A stretch of DNA of 64,000 bases from Pseudomonas fontis (GTDB lineage Bacteria > Pseudomonadota > Gammaproteobacteria > Pseudomonadales > Pseudomonadaceae). The notes under the pieces were generated by a model that worked only from the letters and a program-made list of their open reading frames with translations, did no database searches and had not been told where the DNA came from. This document shows positions 1 through 9,096 of this stretch, in pieces (the stretch's first letter is position 1; every line of letters begins with the position of its first letter). The position numbers were made by a program, and so were the translations under genes. The stretch lies in contig NZ_JAMDGY010000024.1 in assembly GCF_028656955.1 (NCBI RefSeq), positions 62,001-126,000 of the forward strand, read 5' to 3'.

Positions 1-98
1 TAACCCGGCAATCGTGCCATGATCCTGTGCTGACGCCAACGCGCAGCGTATCAAGGCTTGATATGAGGCATTTTTGAGTGGGAAATATGACTTTCTTG

Positions 99-137
99 TG
101 ACAGTCGATACGCGCTGTCATGGGTAACTATAGTTAC
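99..137. promoter_or_regulatory. Palindromes upstream of trxA
   Basis: Positions 124-137 (GTAACTATAGTTAC) are a perfect 14-base palindrome. Just upstream, TGACAG (99-104) and CTGTCA (115-120) form a perfect 6-base inverted repeat. Both lie 85-120 bases before the trxA ATG and could be operator sites or a palindrome overlapping a -10 element (TATAGT at 129-134). No well-spaced -35 is visible. The regulator is unknown. The first ~90 bases of the window show no gene I can name; a divergent neighbour may begin beyond the left edge. Confidence 0.4.
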
Positions 138-220
138 ACTCAATCGTTGGCGACTTCCTGTCTTCGGCGATGGCGGCTATGATGGGCGACGTTTTTTTGC
201 TTACGACCTTGGAGACTTCC

Positions 221-550
221 ATGAGCAGCGATCTTATCAAACACGTCACCGACGCTACCTTCGATGCCGAAGTCCTGAAGGCTCAAGGGCCAGTGCTGGT
301 GGACTACTGGGCCGAATGGTGTGGCCCTTGCAAAATGATCGCGCCAGTACTGGACGACATCGCAGCCACTTACCAGGGCAAACTGACCGTCGCCAAGCTG
401 AACATCGACGACAACCAGGAAACCCCGGCCAAGCATGGCGTGCGTGGCATTCCGACGTTGATGCTGTTCAAGAACGGCGTTGTCGAGGCCACCAAGGTCG
501 GCGCACTGTCCAAGTCTCAGCTGGCCGCCTTCCTGGACGCCAACATCTGA
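221..550 (+). CDS. trxA: Thioredoxin 1 (TrxA)
   Basis: Cytoplasmic thiol-disulfide reductase of 109 residues, the usual bacterial thioredoxin length. The active-site WCGPC lies at residues 33-37, with redox cysteines 34 and 37. The conserved cis-proline region (GIPTLMLF) and C-terminal helix are present. It is reduced by thioredoxin reductase and donates electrons to ribonucleotide reductase, methionine sulfoxide reductases and others. The ATG at 221 is chosen over an in-frame upstream start because it gives the family length and is preceded by a GGAG (211-214). It is followed by its own Rho-independent terminator, so it is probably monocistronic and separate from rho. Confidence 0.97.
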   Translation: MSSDLIKHVTDATFDAEVLKAQGPVLVDYWAEWCGPCKMIAPVLDDIAATYQGKLTVAKLNIDDNQETPAKHGVRGIPTLMLFKNGVVEATKVGALSKSQLAAFLDANI

Positions 551-554
551 GTCG

Positions 555-586
555 AAAAAAGCCCCGCATTCGTCGGGGCTTTTCTC
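555..586 (+). terminator. Rho-independent terminator of trxA
   Basis: Five bases after the trxA stop, AGCCCCG and CGGGGCT pair around a 7-base loop. A-rich sequence precedes the stem and a T-run follows (TTTTCTCTTTC). This is a classical intrinsic terminator, and it isolates trxA from rho. Confidence 0.93.
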
Positions 587-599
587 TTTCTGGTGACTA

Positions 600-780
600 G
601 ACGCCAGAAAAAGCAAGTGTTACATTCGGCCTCGCACTGTTTCTTTCAGTGCCCCCTGCACGCCGTCGCCGACGCACCCCAATTCGAATTAGTACGCGAT
701 CCTGTCGCCTTCTCTGCGGCGCGGCTTCATTAAGCCAGAAGCTTAATTCTCCCTTCTTACATGATTACGTCATCCCCCTT
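600..780 (+). promoter_or_regulatory. Long 5' leader of rho, pyrimidine-rich
   Basis: About 180 bases separate the trxA terminator from rho. The last ~60 are rich in C and T and end in CATCCCCCTT directly before the ATG, with no Shine-Dalgarno. Rho is known to limit its own synthesis by terminating in its leader, and an unstructured C-rich RNA is what Rho binds. That this leader serves that purpose is inference. Confidence 0.45.
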
Positions 781-2040
<1,260 letters not shown>

Positions 2041-2060
2041 GCTTTCCGCTGGACCTATTG

Positions 2061-2077
2061 GGGCTGCTGTGCAGCCC
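2061..2077. terminator. Hairpin after rho
   Basis: GGGCTGC and GCAGCCC form a perfect 7-base stem with a 3-base loop, 20 bases after the rho stop. There is no T-run, so intrinsic termination is uncertain. It may protect the 3' end or pause transcription ahead of the adjoining REP pair. Confidence 0.4.
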
Positions 2078-2141
2078 ATCGCAGGACTAGCCCGCTCCCA
2101 CAGACATTTAACCTGTGGGAGCGGGCTGGCCCCGCGATGGG
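2075..2141. repeat. REP inverted pair, rho-ubiD
   Basis: The arms 2075-2102 (CCCATCGC...GCTCCCACA) and 2114-2141 (TGTGGGAGC...GCGATGGG) face each other as a diverged REP pair. They carry a GCGGG core instead of the CCGGC core of the other copies in the window. REP pairs usually sit at mRNA 3' ends and can stabilise upstream mRNA. Confidence 0.8.
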
Positions 2142-2240
2142 TCGCGCAGCGGCCCCAAATCGTTTTTGCCTTTGGCAAAGCAGGTCCCAAGGGCGCTACA
2201 CTTTGCACCCCGACCGATACGGCCAACACGAGGCTTACGC

Positions 2241-3707
2241 ATGCAGTACCGCGACTTGCGCGACTTTATCCGCGGCCTGGAACAGCGCGGCGAACTCAAG
2301 CGCATTCAGGTCCCCATCTCGCCGGTTTTGGAAATGACCGAGATCTGCGACCGTACCCTGCGTGCCAAGGGCCCGGCGTTGCTGTTCGAAAACCCCACCG
2401 GCTATGACATCCCGGTACTGGGCAACCTGTTCGGCACCCCGGAGCGGGTGGCCATGGGCATGGGCGCCGATTCGATCGGCGAGCTGCGGGAAATCGGCAA
2501 GCTGCTGGCCTTCCTCAAGGAGCCAGAGCCGCCCAAGGGCCTGAAAGACGCTTGGTCGAAGTTGCCGATCTTCAAGAAAGTCATCGCGATGGCGCCCAAG
2601 GTGGTCAAGGACGCGCCGTGCCACGAAGTGGTCATCGAAGGCGAAGACGTCGACCTCGCGCAATTGCCGATCCAGCATTGCTGGCCGGGCGACGTGGCGC
2701 CGCTGATCACCTGGGGCCTGACGGTCACGCGCGGGCCGAACAAGGAACGCCAGAACCTAGGCATCTATCGCCAGCAGGTCATCGCTCGCAACAAGGTCAT
2801 CATGCGCTGGTTGAGCCACCGTGGCGGCGCGCTGGATTACCGTGAGTGGTGCGAGAAGCACCCTGGCCAGCCGTTCCCGGTGGCCGTGGCGCTGGGCGCA
2901 GACCCGGCGACCATCCTCGGCGCAGTGACGCCGGTGCCGGACAGCCTGTCCGAGTACGCCTTCGCCGGCCTGCTGCGTGGCAACCGTACCGAACTGGTCA
3001 AGTGCCGGGGCAGCGACCTGCAAGTGCCGGCCACCGCTGAGATCATCCTTGAAGGGGTGATCCATCCGGGCGAAATGGCCCCGGAAGGCCCGTATGGCGA
3101 CCACACCGGCTACTACAACGAAGTGGACAGCTTCCCGGTGTTCACCATCGAGCGCATCACCCACCGCACCAAGCCGATCTACCACAGCACCTACACCGGC
3201 CGGCCGCCGGATGAGCCGGCGATTCTCGGTGTGGCGCTGAACGAAGTGTTCGTGCCGATTCTGCAAAAGCAGTTCCCGGAGATCACCGATTTCTACCTGC
3301 CGCCGGAAGGGTGTTCGTACCGCATGGCGGTGGTGACCATCAAGAAGCAGTACCCGGGCCACGCCAAGCGCGTAATGCTCGGTGTGTGGTCGTTCCTGCG
3401 ACAGTTCATGTACACCAAGTTCGTTATTGTCACTGACGACGATATCAACGCCCGCGACTGGAACGACGTGATCTGGGCCATTACCACGCGCATGGACCCC
3501 AAGCGCGACACGGTGATGATCGACAACACGCCGATCGACTACCTGGACTTCGCCTCGCCGATATCCGGCCTGGGTTCGAAGATGGGCCTGGATGCGACGA
3601 ACAAGTGGCCGGGCGAAACTACCCGCGAATGGGGGCGCGTCATCGTCAAGGATGAAGCGGTCACCCGGCGTATCGATGAGCTGTGGAACGAGTTGGGAAT
3701 AGACTAA
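2241..3707 (+). CDS. ubiD: 4-hydroxy-3-polyprenylbenzoate decarboxylase UbiD
   Basis: Decarboxylates the polyprenylated 4-hydroxybenzoate intermediate of ubiquinone synthesis, using prenylated FMN made by UbiX. Its 488 residues are the normal family length. The sequence opens with the typical [10 protein letters not shown] and carries the family block [14 protein letters not shown], which includes acidic catalytic residues, and later [14 protein letters not shown]. The ATG at 2241 is chosen because the longer frame upstream runs through a REP repeat. The stop codon is followed at once by the ATG of the reductase gene, so the two are translationally linked. Confidence 0.97.
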   Translation: MQYRDLRDFIRGLEQRGELKRIQVPISPVLEMTEICDRTLRAKGPALLFENPTGYDIPVLGNLFGTPERVAMGMGADSIGELREIGKLLAFLKEPEPPKGLKDAWSKLPIFKKVIAMAPKVVKDAPCHEVVIEGEDVDLAQLPIQHCWPGDVAPLITWGLTVTRGPNKERQNLGIYRQQVIARNKVIMRWLSHRGGALDYREWCEKHPGQPFPVAVALGADPATILGAVTPVPDSLSEYAFAGLLRGNRTELVKCRGSDLQVPATAEIILEGVIHPGEMAPEGPYGDHTGYYNEVDSFPVFTIERITHRTKPIYHSTYTGRPPDEPAILGVALNEVFVPILQKQFPEITDFYLPPEGCSYRMAVVTIKKQYPGHAKRVMLGVWSFLRQFMYTKFVIVTDDDINARDWNDVIWAITTRMDPKRDTVMIDNTPIDYLDFASPISGLGSKMGLDATNKWPGETTREWGRVIVKDEAVTRRIDELWNELGID

Positions 3708-4676
3708 ATGCAGGTAACCTTGCAGCCGTCCGGGGCCATACTGGCAGTAGAGCCCGGTGAAAGGATTCTGGATGCGGCACGTCGTCTGGGCTATGACTGC
3801 CCGCAAAGCTGTCGCAATGGCAATTGCCATGTCTGTGCGGCCTTGCTGGTTGAGGGCAGTGTTCGCCAGGAAGGCGTAGTGCGTGATCATGGCGAGCTGT
3901 TCACCTGCATCGCCGAACCGCTGGAGGACTGTATCGTGCTCTGGGATGGCGTGCTGGCCCTGGGCGAGCTGCCGGTTCGCAAGCTGGCCTGCCAGCTGAT
4001 CGAGTGCCTGGATGTCGGTGGCGATGTCTGGCGGGTGCGCTTGCGTGCGCCGGCTGGCAAGCCGCCGCGCTATCACGCGGGGCAGTATTTGATGGTCGAG
4101 CGTGACGGCGCCGACAAGGCAGCGTTCTCGCTGGCCTCGGCACCGCACGGCGGCCGCGACCTGGAACTGCATGTGTTGGCGCGGGAACCCAGCGCGCTGG
4201 ACTTCATCGCCCAATTGCAACGCAACGGCATGGCACGGGTCGAGCTGCCGTTTGGCGATACCCACCTGGCCGAGTTGCCGGAGGGCCCGCTGGTGTTGAT
4301 CGCGGCGGGCACCGGTATGGCGCAGATGCACAGCCTGATCGAGCATTGCCGGGCCAGCGGCTTCAAGTACCCGGTCCACCTGTATTGGGGCGTGCGTCGG
4401 CCGGAAGACTTCTACCAGATCGAGCATTGGGCCGAGTGGGAGCAGTTGCCCAACCTGTTCCTGCACAAGGTGGTGAGCGACCTGTGTGGCTGGGAGGGGC
4501 GTTGCGGCCTGCTGCACGAGGCGGTCTGCGAGGACCTGAGCGACCTGTCGAGCGTGCATGTGTATGCCAGCGGCTCGCCAACGATGATCTACGCCACCCT
4601 CGACGCCCTGGTCGATGCCGGCATGGACGCTCACCAGATGCGTGCCGACGTGTTTGCCTACGCACCGCGCGGCTAA
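3708..4676 (+). CDS. [2Fe-2S] ferredoxin/FNR-type reductase
   Basis: 322-residue soluble electron-transfer flavoprotein. The N-terminal plant-type ferredoxin domain has the pattern Cys35-x4-Cys40-x2-Cys43 and Cys67. It is followed by an FAD-binding domain (AFSLAS, residues ~138-145) and an NAD(P)-binding domain (LIAAGTGMAQ). Often annotated as CDP-6-deoxy-delta-3,4-glucoseen reductase, but no deoxysugar genes are nearby, so that label is doubtful. It starts directly after the ubiD stop, with no gap. It could reduce flavin or supply electrons to a partner related to UbiD/UbiX chemistry; that role is inference. No membrane segment or signal peptide is seen. Confidence 0.85.
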   Translation: MQVTLQPSGAILAVEPGERILDAARRLGYDCPQSCRNGNCHVCAALLVEGSVRQEGVVRDHGELFTCIAEPLEDCIVLWDGVLALGELPVRKLACQLIECLDVGGDVWRVRLRAPAGKPPRYHAGQYLMVERDGADKAAFSLASAPHGGRDLELHVLAREPSALDFIAQLQRNGMARVELPFGDTHLAELPEGPLVLIAAGTGMAQMHSLIEHCRASGFKYPVHLYWGVRRPEDFYQIEHWAEWEQLPNLFLHKVVSDLCGWEGRCGLLHEAVCEDLSDLSSVHVYASGSPTMIYATLDALVDAGMDAHQMRADVFAYAPRG

Positions 4677-4703
4677 CAGCGTGGTGACGTAACTTTGGCC
4701 CAA

Positions 4704-4724
4704 GGCGCGTTGCAATAACGCGCC
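4704..4724 (+). terminator. Hairpin terminating the ubiD operon (putative)
   Basis: GGCGCGTT (4704-4711) and AACGCGCC (4717-4724) form a perfect 8-base stem with a 5-base loop, 27 bases after the reductase stop. A short T-run appears only ~14 bases later. It is probably the 3' end of the ubiD operon mRNA. Confidence 0.5.
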
Positions 4725-4782
4725 GCTTCAAATAACCGTTTTATATCTCGCCGGTTATAAGTGCGCGCGAATTAATTAATGG

Positions 4783-4814
4783 TTGCCTACCTGCTGAAAA
4801 ACGCTTGCTACACT
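4783..4814 (+). promoter_or_regulatory. Candidate promoter for chaC
   Basis: An extended -10 (TGCTACACT, hexamer at 4809-4814) with a loose -35 candidate TTGCCT (4783-4788), which is spaced too far. The surrounding 4725-4780 is the most AT-rich stretch nearby. Transcription from here would leave a leader of ~150 bases before the chaC ATG at 4969. Nothing else recognisable lies in 4677-4968. Confidence 0.35.
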
Positions 4815-4968
4815 TGCAACAACGACCGTGAAAACGACGAAACTACTGTAGAAAGCGCTCCGTGGTGCTTGTTTTTACGGAGGTATCTGCCGTACGGTAA
4901 GTCGGTGTTTTTGTTTTGGCGTTAGAGTGAGTTACTTCGATAGCTCACGAGGAATTCTGGCGGCGGCT

Positions 4969-5613
4969 ATGTCGGCGATTGAATCTGCGTTAGTAAAGAT
5001 GGCGTACCCTCCAGTGCTCGACTTTGGTCAGCAATCGACCCCTGAGCAACTGCTGCATTCGGTACATCACACCATGGCCCAACATCAGGGTGGGCCTGTC
5101 TGGCTGTTTGCCTACGGCTCATTGATCTGGCGTCCGGAGTGTCACTCCAGCGAGCGTCGACGCGGGCGAGTGCACGGCTACCATCGCGGCTTGTACCTGT
5201 GGTCACACGAGCATCGCGGCACCCCCGAGTGCCCGGGCCTGGTGTTTGGCCTGGATCGTGGCGGCTCATGCAGCGGCTTCGCCTACCGCTTGCCGGAAGA
5301 ACATCTGGAAGAATCGCTGCTGGCGCTGTGGAAGCGCGAGATGCCGTACCCGGCCTACCGACCGCACTGGCTCAACTGCCGGCTTGAGGATGGCAGCAAG
5401 GTGCAGGCGCTGGGCTTCGTGCTGGAGCGCCACCTGCCGTGTTACGCCGGCAACCTGCCGGACAACCTGCTCAGTCATATCCTCGCCAGTGCCACGGGGC
5501 GCTACGGCACCACCCGCGAGTATGTCGAGCAAACCCTTGCCGCGCTGCGCAACCACGCCATGCCGGACCGCAACCTGGAGGCGCGCTACAAGCGCTGCTA
5601 CTCACAGCAATGA
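4969..5613 (+). CDS. chaC: Glutathione-specific gamma-glutamylcyclotransferase (ChaC family)
   Basis: Cytosolic enzyme that cleaves glutathione to 5-oxoproline and Cys-Gly. The 214-residue frame shows the family signature AYGSLIWRPE near residues 48-57, which forms the substrate-binding loop. The probable catalytic Glu lies in KREMPYPAY (about residue 124), and the C-terminal YVEQTLAALR helix is present. The start is uncertain: ATG 4969, ATG 4999 and GTG 4927 are all in frame, and a GAGG at 4950-4953 sits too far from ATG 4969 to decide. It stands alone, with its own upstream region. Confidence 0.88.
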   Translation: MSAIESALVKMAYPPVLDFGQQSTPEQLLHSVHHTMAQHQGGPVWLFAYGSLIWRPECHSSERRRGRVHGYHRGLYLWSHEHRGTPECPGLVFGLDRGGSCSGFAYRLPEEHLEESLLALWKREMPYPAYRPHWLNCRLEDGSKVQALGFVLERHLPCYAGNLPDNLLSHILASATGRYGTTREYVEQTLAALRNHAMPDRNLEARYKRCYSQQ

Positions 5614-5676
5614 GAATTGTTCTTGCGTGCTGAGGTATGATCGCGCCTTCTTTTCAGGGATGTGCAGGGTTCACGG

Positions 5677-6303
5677 ATGAAGCGGTTAGTGGTGGTAGGG
5701 ATGTTGTGGAGCTCGCTGGCTGGCGCGCAGGACTGGGCCGCAATGACGGCGCAAAACCCGCAGCCGGTCTACCCCAGGGAATTGTCCGCCATGGGTATCG
5801 AGGGGCAGGCCAAGGTGCAGTTTCTGGTGTGGGGGCGCGACGGCTCAGTCAGCGATGTGAAGGTGCTTTCCAGCGACCACCCACTGTTTGCTCAAGCGGC
5901 AGAAGCCGCCATCAAGCAATGGCATTACAAGCCGTGGAAGATGTCGCAGTCAGAGACCTACGGCCAGGAGCTGACCGCCCCTTTCATTTTCAAGCTGGAT
6001 GAACAGCAGCGCCTGCGCCTGATGTACGCGCAGGCCCAGGTGTTGCTGATCAATTGTGCGCAGTTTGCCGAGGAGGCGCAGGCTTACCGCCAGGCTCACG
6101 TCGGGCAACCGATGGGGCTGATGCCCACGGTGGCGCTGTCGGTGGGGATGCTGGCCAAGGGCAAGGCGCAGGAACATGCTGGCGCCAAGGCGTCGTTCGC
6201 GCAGGCCCTGCCGCAGATCGAGCAAACCTGCGCGGAAGACCCGCAGTGGAAGTATGTCGACGCCTGGCCTGGGCCGTTGCGGGCCAAGGCGCTTGGTGCC
6301 TGA
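5677..6303 (+). CDS. TonB C-terminal-domain protein, periplasmic
   Basis: 208 residues: an N-terminal signal peptide (MKRLVVVGMLWSSLAGAQ), then a TonB_C fold at about 28-110 (PVYPREL...GIEGQAKVQFLV...AAIKQWHYKPW), then a helical tail with two Cys. Genuine TonB proteins have a membrane anchor and a Pro-rich spacer. Both are missing here, so this is unlikely to energise receptors by itself. AGGG at 5667-5670 supports the ATG at 5677 over GTG 5662. A TATGAT at 5636-5641 could be its -10. No ExbB/ExbD genes are nearby. Function unknown. Confidence 0.75.
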   Translation: MKRLVVVGMLWSSLAGAQDWAAMTAQNPQPVYPRELSAMGIEGQAKVQFLVWGRDGSVSDVKVLSSDHPLFAQAAEAAIKQWHYKPWKMSQSETYGQELTAPFIFKLDEQQRLRLMYAQAQVLLINCAQFAEEAQAYRQAHVGQPMGLMPTVALSVGMLAKGKAQEHAGAKASFAQALPQIEQTCAEDPQWKYVDAWPGPLRAKALGA

Positions 6304-6332
6304 GCCTCGCCAGGTGGCCTTGCACAAACCAT

Positions 6333-6445
6333 GTAGCCGCTGCCGTCAGGCTGCGCTGGAGTCCGTCAGGGCTCCTGAGGGCTCCCCAAGGCCCCCAAGG
6401 CGGCGCCTGCTTTGCAGGCGAGCGCAGCCTTACGGCAGCGGCTAC
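6333..6445. repeat. Long inverted repeat, GTAGCCGCTGCC family, copy 1
   Basis: The outer arms GTAGCCGCTGCCGT (6333-6346) and ACGGCAGCGGCTAC (6432-6445) are perfect complements. The pairing continues inward (GGCTGCGCT with AGCGCAGCC), giving arms of ~25 bases around a GC-rich centre with smaller hairpins. It lies between two convergent genes. A second copy is at 30339-30430. It is distinct from the REP family. Confidence 0.85.
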
Positions 6446-6454
6446 AAACGCCTT

Positions 6455-7432
6455 TTACCTGGCCAATACCACCAGCTTGCCCACGGCCTTGCGCGCACCT
6501 AGCTGGGCAATGGCATCCCCTGCCTGGGCCAGTGGATAGGTCTGCGACACCAGCGGCTTCAGCTTGCCCTCGGCATACCAGGCAAACAGCTGGGTGAAGT
6601 TGGCCACGTTGTCTTGCGGCTGGCGCTGGGCAAAAGCCCCCCAGAACACCCCAAGTACCGCCGCGCCCTTGAGCAGCACCAGGTTCGCCGGCAATTCAGG
6701 GATCCGCCCACTGGCAAAACCCACCACCAGCAACCGGCCATTCCAGGCCAGCCCGCGCACGGCCTGATCAAACAGGTCACCGCCCACCGGATCGAAAATC
6801 ACGTCCACGCCCTGGCCACCGGTCAGGCGCTTGATCTCATCCTTCAGGCTGCCCTTGCTGTAGTCGATCAGCTCATCCGCGCCAGCCGCCTTGGCGACCT
6901 CAAGCTTCTCGGCACTGCTCGCCGCCGCGATCACTTTCGCACCCAGCGCCTTGCCGATTTCCACCGCCGCCAGGCCAACGCCCCCGGAGGCGCCCAGCAC
7001 CAGCAAGGTTTCCCCGGCCTTGAGCTGGCCACGCTGGGTCAGCGCATGCATCGAGGTGCCGTAGGTCATGCCGAAGGCGGCGGCCGTGGTGAAGTCCATC
7101 TGCGCAGGGATCGGCAGAAGGTTGTAGCCCGGCACCGCGACCTGTTCGGCAAAGCTGCCCCAGCCGGTCAGCGCCATCACCCGGTCACCGACCTTGAACG
7201 GCCCGGCTTTCTCGCCGACTTCGGCAATTACCCCCGCCGCCTCGCCACCTGGTGAGAACGGCATCGGCGGCTGGAACTGGTATTTGCCCTCGATGATCAG
7301 GGTGTCGGGGAAATTCACCCCAGCGGCGTGCACGTCGAGCAGCACTTCATTCTTCTTCGGGGTCGGGCTGGCGACCTCTTCGAGCACCAGATCACTGGCC
7401 GGACCATGGGCTTTGCACAACACGGCTTTCAT
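6455..7432 (-). CDS. NADPH:quinone oxidoreductase, zinc-independent MDR family
   Basis: 325-residue medium-chain reductase of the quinone oxidoreductase type, reducing quinones or enones with NADPH. The N-terminal GroES-like domain has the expected AAGVNFPDTLIIEGKY block. The Rossmann domain has the signature LGASGGVGLAAVEIGKALGA around 145-165. The catalytic-zinc Cys/His ligands of alcohol dehydrogenases are absent. The start at 7432 gives MKAVLCKAHG, the usual N-terminus; the frame extends further but through non-homologous sequence. Monocistronic, converging on the TonB-domain gene. Confidence 0.9.
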   Translation of the reverse strand: MKAVLCKAHGPASDLVLEEVASPTPKKNEVLLDVHAAGVNFPDTLIIEGKYQFQPPMPFSPGGEAAGVIAEVGEKAGPFKVGDRVMALTGWGSFAEQVAVPGYNLLPIPAQMDFTTAAAFGMTYGTSMHALTQRGQLKAGETLLVLGASGGVGLAAVEIGKALGAKVIAAASSAEKLEVAKAAGADELIDYSKGSLKDEIKRLTGGQGVDVIFDPVGGDLFDQAVRGLAWNGRLLVVGFASGRIPELPANLVLLKGAAVLGVFWGAFAQRQPQDNVANFTQLFAWYAEGKLKPLVSQTYPLAQAGDAIAQLGARKAVGKLVVLAR

Positions 7433-7588
7433 CGGGGCTATTCCTTTACGAGTGGTGGCCGATAAGTGTAGGTAAGCAAGGTCCAGGGTCAACGAGCATG
7501 GCCCGGCCTGATAGGCCGGCATAAGCCCGGGCTTGGGTTTGACCGGAGCGCTGGGTATGCTGGCGCCAACTGATTGAGGAGCGAATTC

Positions 7589-7993
7589 GTGAAAGCGTGG
7601 ATCTTGATGGTACTGGCCCTGATGCTGCCCGTGGCGGCCATGGCCGAAGAAGCCAAGGAAGGGGAACCGAAAGTCTCCTACATCACCCTGAGCCCACCCT
7701 TCGTCGGCAACTATGCCCTCGACGGTGGCCCGAAACTGCGGGTGTACAAGGCCGACGTGGCCCTGCGCGTCAACAGCGATGCCGACGCCGCCGTGGTCAA
7801 GCGCCACGAGCCGTTGATCCGCAACCAGTTGGTGGCGCTATTCACCCAGCAGTCGCTGGATGCCATGAGCAACGTCGATGCCAAGGAAAAGCTGCGTCAG
7901 GAAGCCCTGAAGCAGGTCCAGCAGGTGCTTGAAGGCGAAGAAGGCAAGCCGGTGGTCGCCGACCTGCTGTTCAACAACCTGATCGTTCAGTAA
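7589..7993 (+). CDS. FliL-like protein
   Basis: 134 residues: a signal peptide or signal anchor (MKAWILMVLALMLPVAAMA), then a periplasmic FliL-like domain (VSYITLSPPFVGNY...LRVYKADVALRV...IRNQLVALFTQQS...LFNNLIVQ). FliL associates with flagellar stators, but no flagellar gene is nearby and the long cytoplasmic N-terminus is absent. This is therefore a FliL-domain paralogue of unproven role. GTG at 7589 is chosen because GAGGAG (7576-7581) sits seven bases before it. The TAA abuts the stop codon of the convergent permease gene with no spacer. Confidence 0.82.
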   Translation: MKAWILMVLALMLPVAAMAEEAKEGEPKVSYITLSPPFVGNYALDGGPKLRVYKADVALRVNSDADAAVVKRHEPLIRNQLVALFTQQSLDAMSNVDAKEKLRQEALKQVQQVLEGEEGKPVVADLLFNNLIVQ

Positions 7994-9094
7994 TCAGGAG
8001 GTCAGGCTACGGCGGAAGCGGGCCAGGGCGATCGCAAAGAACGCCAGCCCGATTGCCGCCAAAGCCAGCAGGTCGGGCCAGACCACGCTGACGCCGGCAT
8101 CGCGGAACAGGATCGCCGCGCTCAAGCTGACGAAATGGGTGGATGGCGACAGCTGCATCACCCATTGCAGCCACTGCGGCATGCTGTCCAGTGGCGTACT
8201 GCCGCCCGAGAGCAACAGCATCGGGATGATCACCGGAATCGCCAGCAGGCCGAACTGCGGGGTCGAGCGCGCCAGGGTGGCGAGGAAGATCCCCAGCGCT
8301 GTGCTGGCGAACAGGTACAGCGCGGTCGCCGCCAGGAACAGCCCCAGCGAGCCGGCCAGCGGCACGCCGAGCAGGCCCTTGACCACCACTTCCAGCGAAA
8401 CCCAGGTGCACAGCACCACCACCAGCGCGTTGCTGGCTATTTTCGCCAGCATGATTTCCAGTGCAGTCAGTGGCAGCACCAGCAGGTGGTCGAGGGTGCC
8501 GTGTTCGCGTTCGCGCAGCAGAGCCGTGCCGGTCAGGATGATCGCCAGGATGGTGATGTTGTTGACGATCTGGATCACCGCGAGGAACCAGCCGCCCTCC
8601 AGGTTCGGGTTGAACAGCGCACGTGCGGTCAGCAGGGCCGAGCCCTGGTTGGCATAGTCGAGCAGTTCGCGCTCGAAGATCCGCCCGATATAGCCCGCGC
8701 CCATGAACGCCTGGCTCATGGCCGTGGCATCGACATTGACCTGCAGCTCGGGCGAGCGTCCGGCCAGCAGGTCGCTTTGGAAATTCGCCGGGATATTGAT
8801 CACGAAGGTATAGAGGCCACTGTCCATGGCCGCATCCAGCTGGTCATAGGGCAGCGCCACGGCGGCCTGGAATTCGGGCGGTTGCAGCGCTTCGCCGAGC
8901 TTGCGCGAAACGTGGCTGTGGTCTTCGTCGATGACCGCGACACTGGCGTTGTGTACGCCGATCACCGAGCCTGCGGCCGGCATGTAGATGGCCACGCTGA
9001 AGGCATAAAGCAGGAACAGCAGCAGCACGCTGTCGTGGCGCAGGCTGGTCAGCTCTTTCAGGCCCAGGCGCAGGGTGTGGTTGAGTCTGTGCAT
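7994..9094 (-). CDS. ABC-2 type permease (YhhJ-like)
   Basis: 366-residue inner-membrane permease. It has one N-terminal transmembrane helix (LLLFLLYAFSVAIYMPAA), a ~150-residue periplasmic domain, then five hydrophobic segments with the ABC-2 pattern LLREREHGTLDHLLVLPLT. It forms a transporter with the upstream ATPase/permease fusion, with only two bases between the genes. GCAGGAGGCC lies before the ATG. The layout HlyD - double ABC/permease - permease matches E. coli yhiI-rbbA-yhhJ. Substrate unknown, probably a drug or lipophilic compound. Confidence 0.9.
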   Translation of the reverse strand: MHRLNHTLRLGLKELTSLRHDSVLLLFLLYAFSVAIYMPAAGSVIGVHNASVAVIDEDHSHVSRKLGEALQPPEFQAAVALPYDQLDAAMDSGLYTFVINIPANFQSDLLAGRSPELQVNVDATAMSQAFMGAGYIGRIFERELLDYANQGSALLTARALFNPNLEGGWFLAVIQIVNNITILAIILTGTALLREREHGTLDHLLVLPLTALEIMLAKIASNALVVVLCTWVSLEVVVKGLLGVPLAGSLGLFLAATALYLFASTALGIFLATLARSTPQFGLLAIPVIIPMLLLSGGSTPLDSMPQWLQWVMQLSPSTHFVSLSAAILFRDAGVSVVWPDLLALAAIGLAFFAIALARFRRSLTS

Positions 9095-9096
9095 GG

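Noticed and set aside
1-90. Start of a divergent gene (such as an exopolyphosphatase) at the left edge
   Set aside because: Only ~20 bases of possible minus-strand coding sequence are present, too little to identify anything.
649-780. In-frame 44-codon extension of Rho
   Set aside because: Arg/Ser-rich and not part of any Rho I know; no ribosome-binding site. The extension is an accident of an open GC-rich leader.
3708-4676. Deoxysugar (CDP-ascarylose) pathway gene
   Set aside because: The domain order fits that annotation, but no deoxysugar, nucleotide-sugar or O-antigen gene is nearby; only the generic reductase call is kept.
2757-4715. A 652-codon open frame opposite ubiD and the reductase
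   Set aside because: Crosses two well-supported genes on the other strand and shows no domain.
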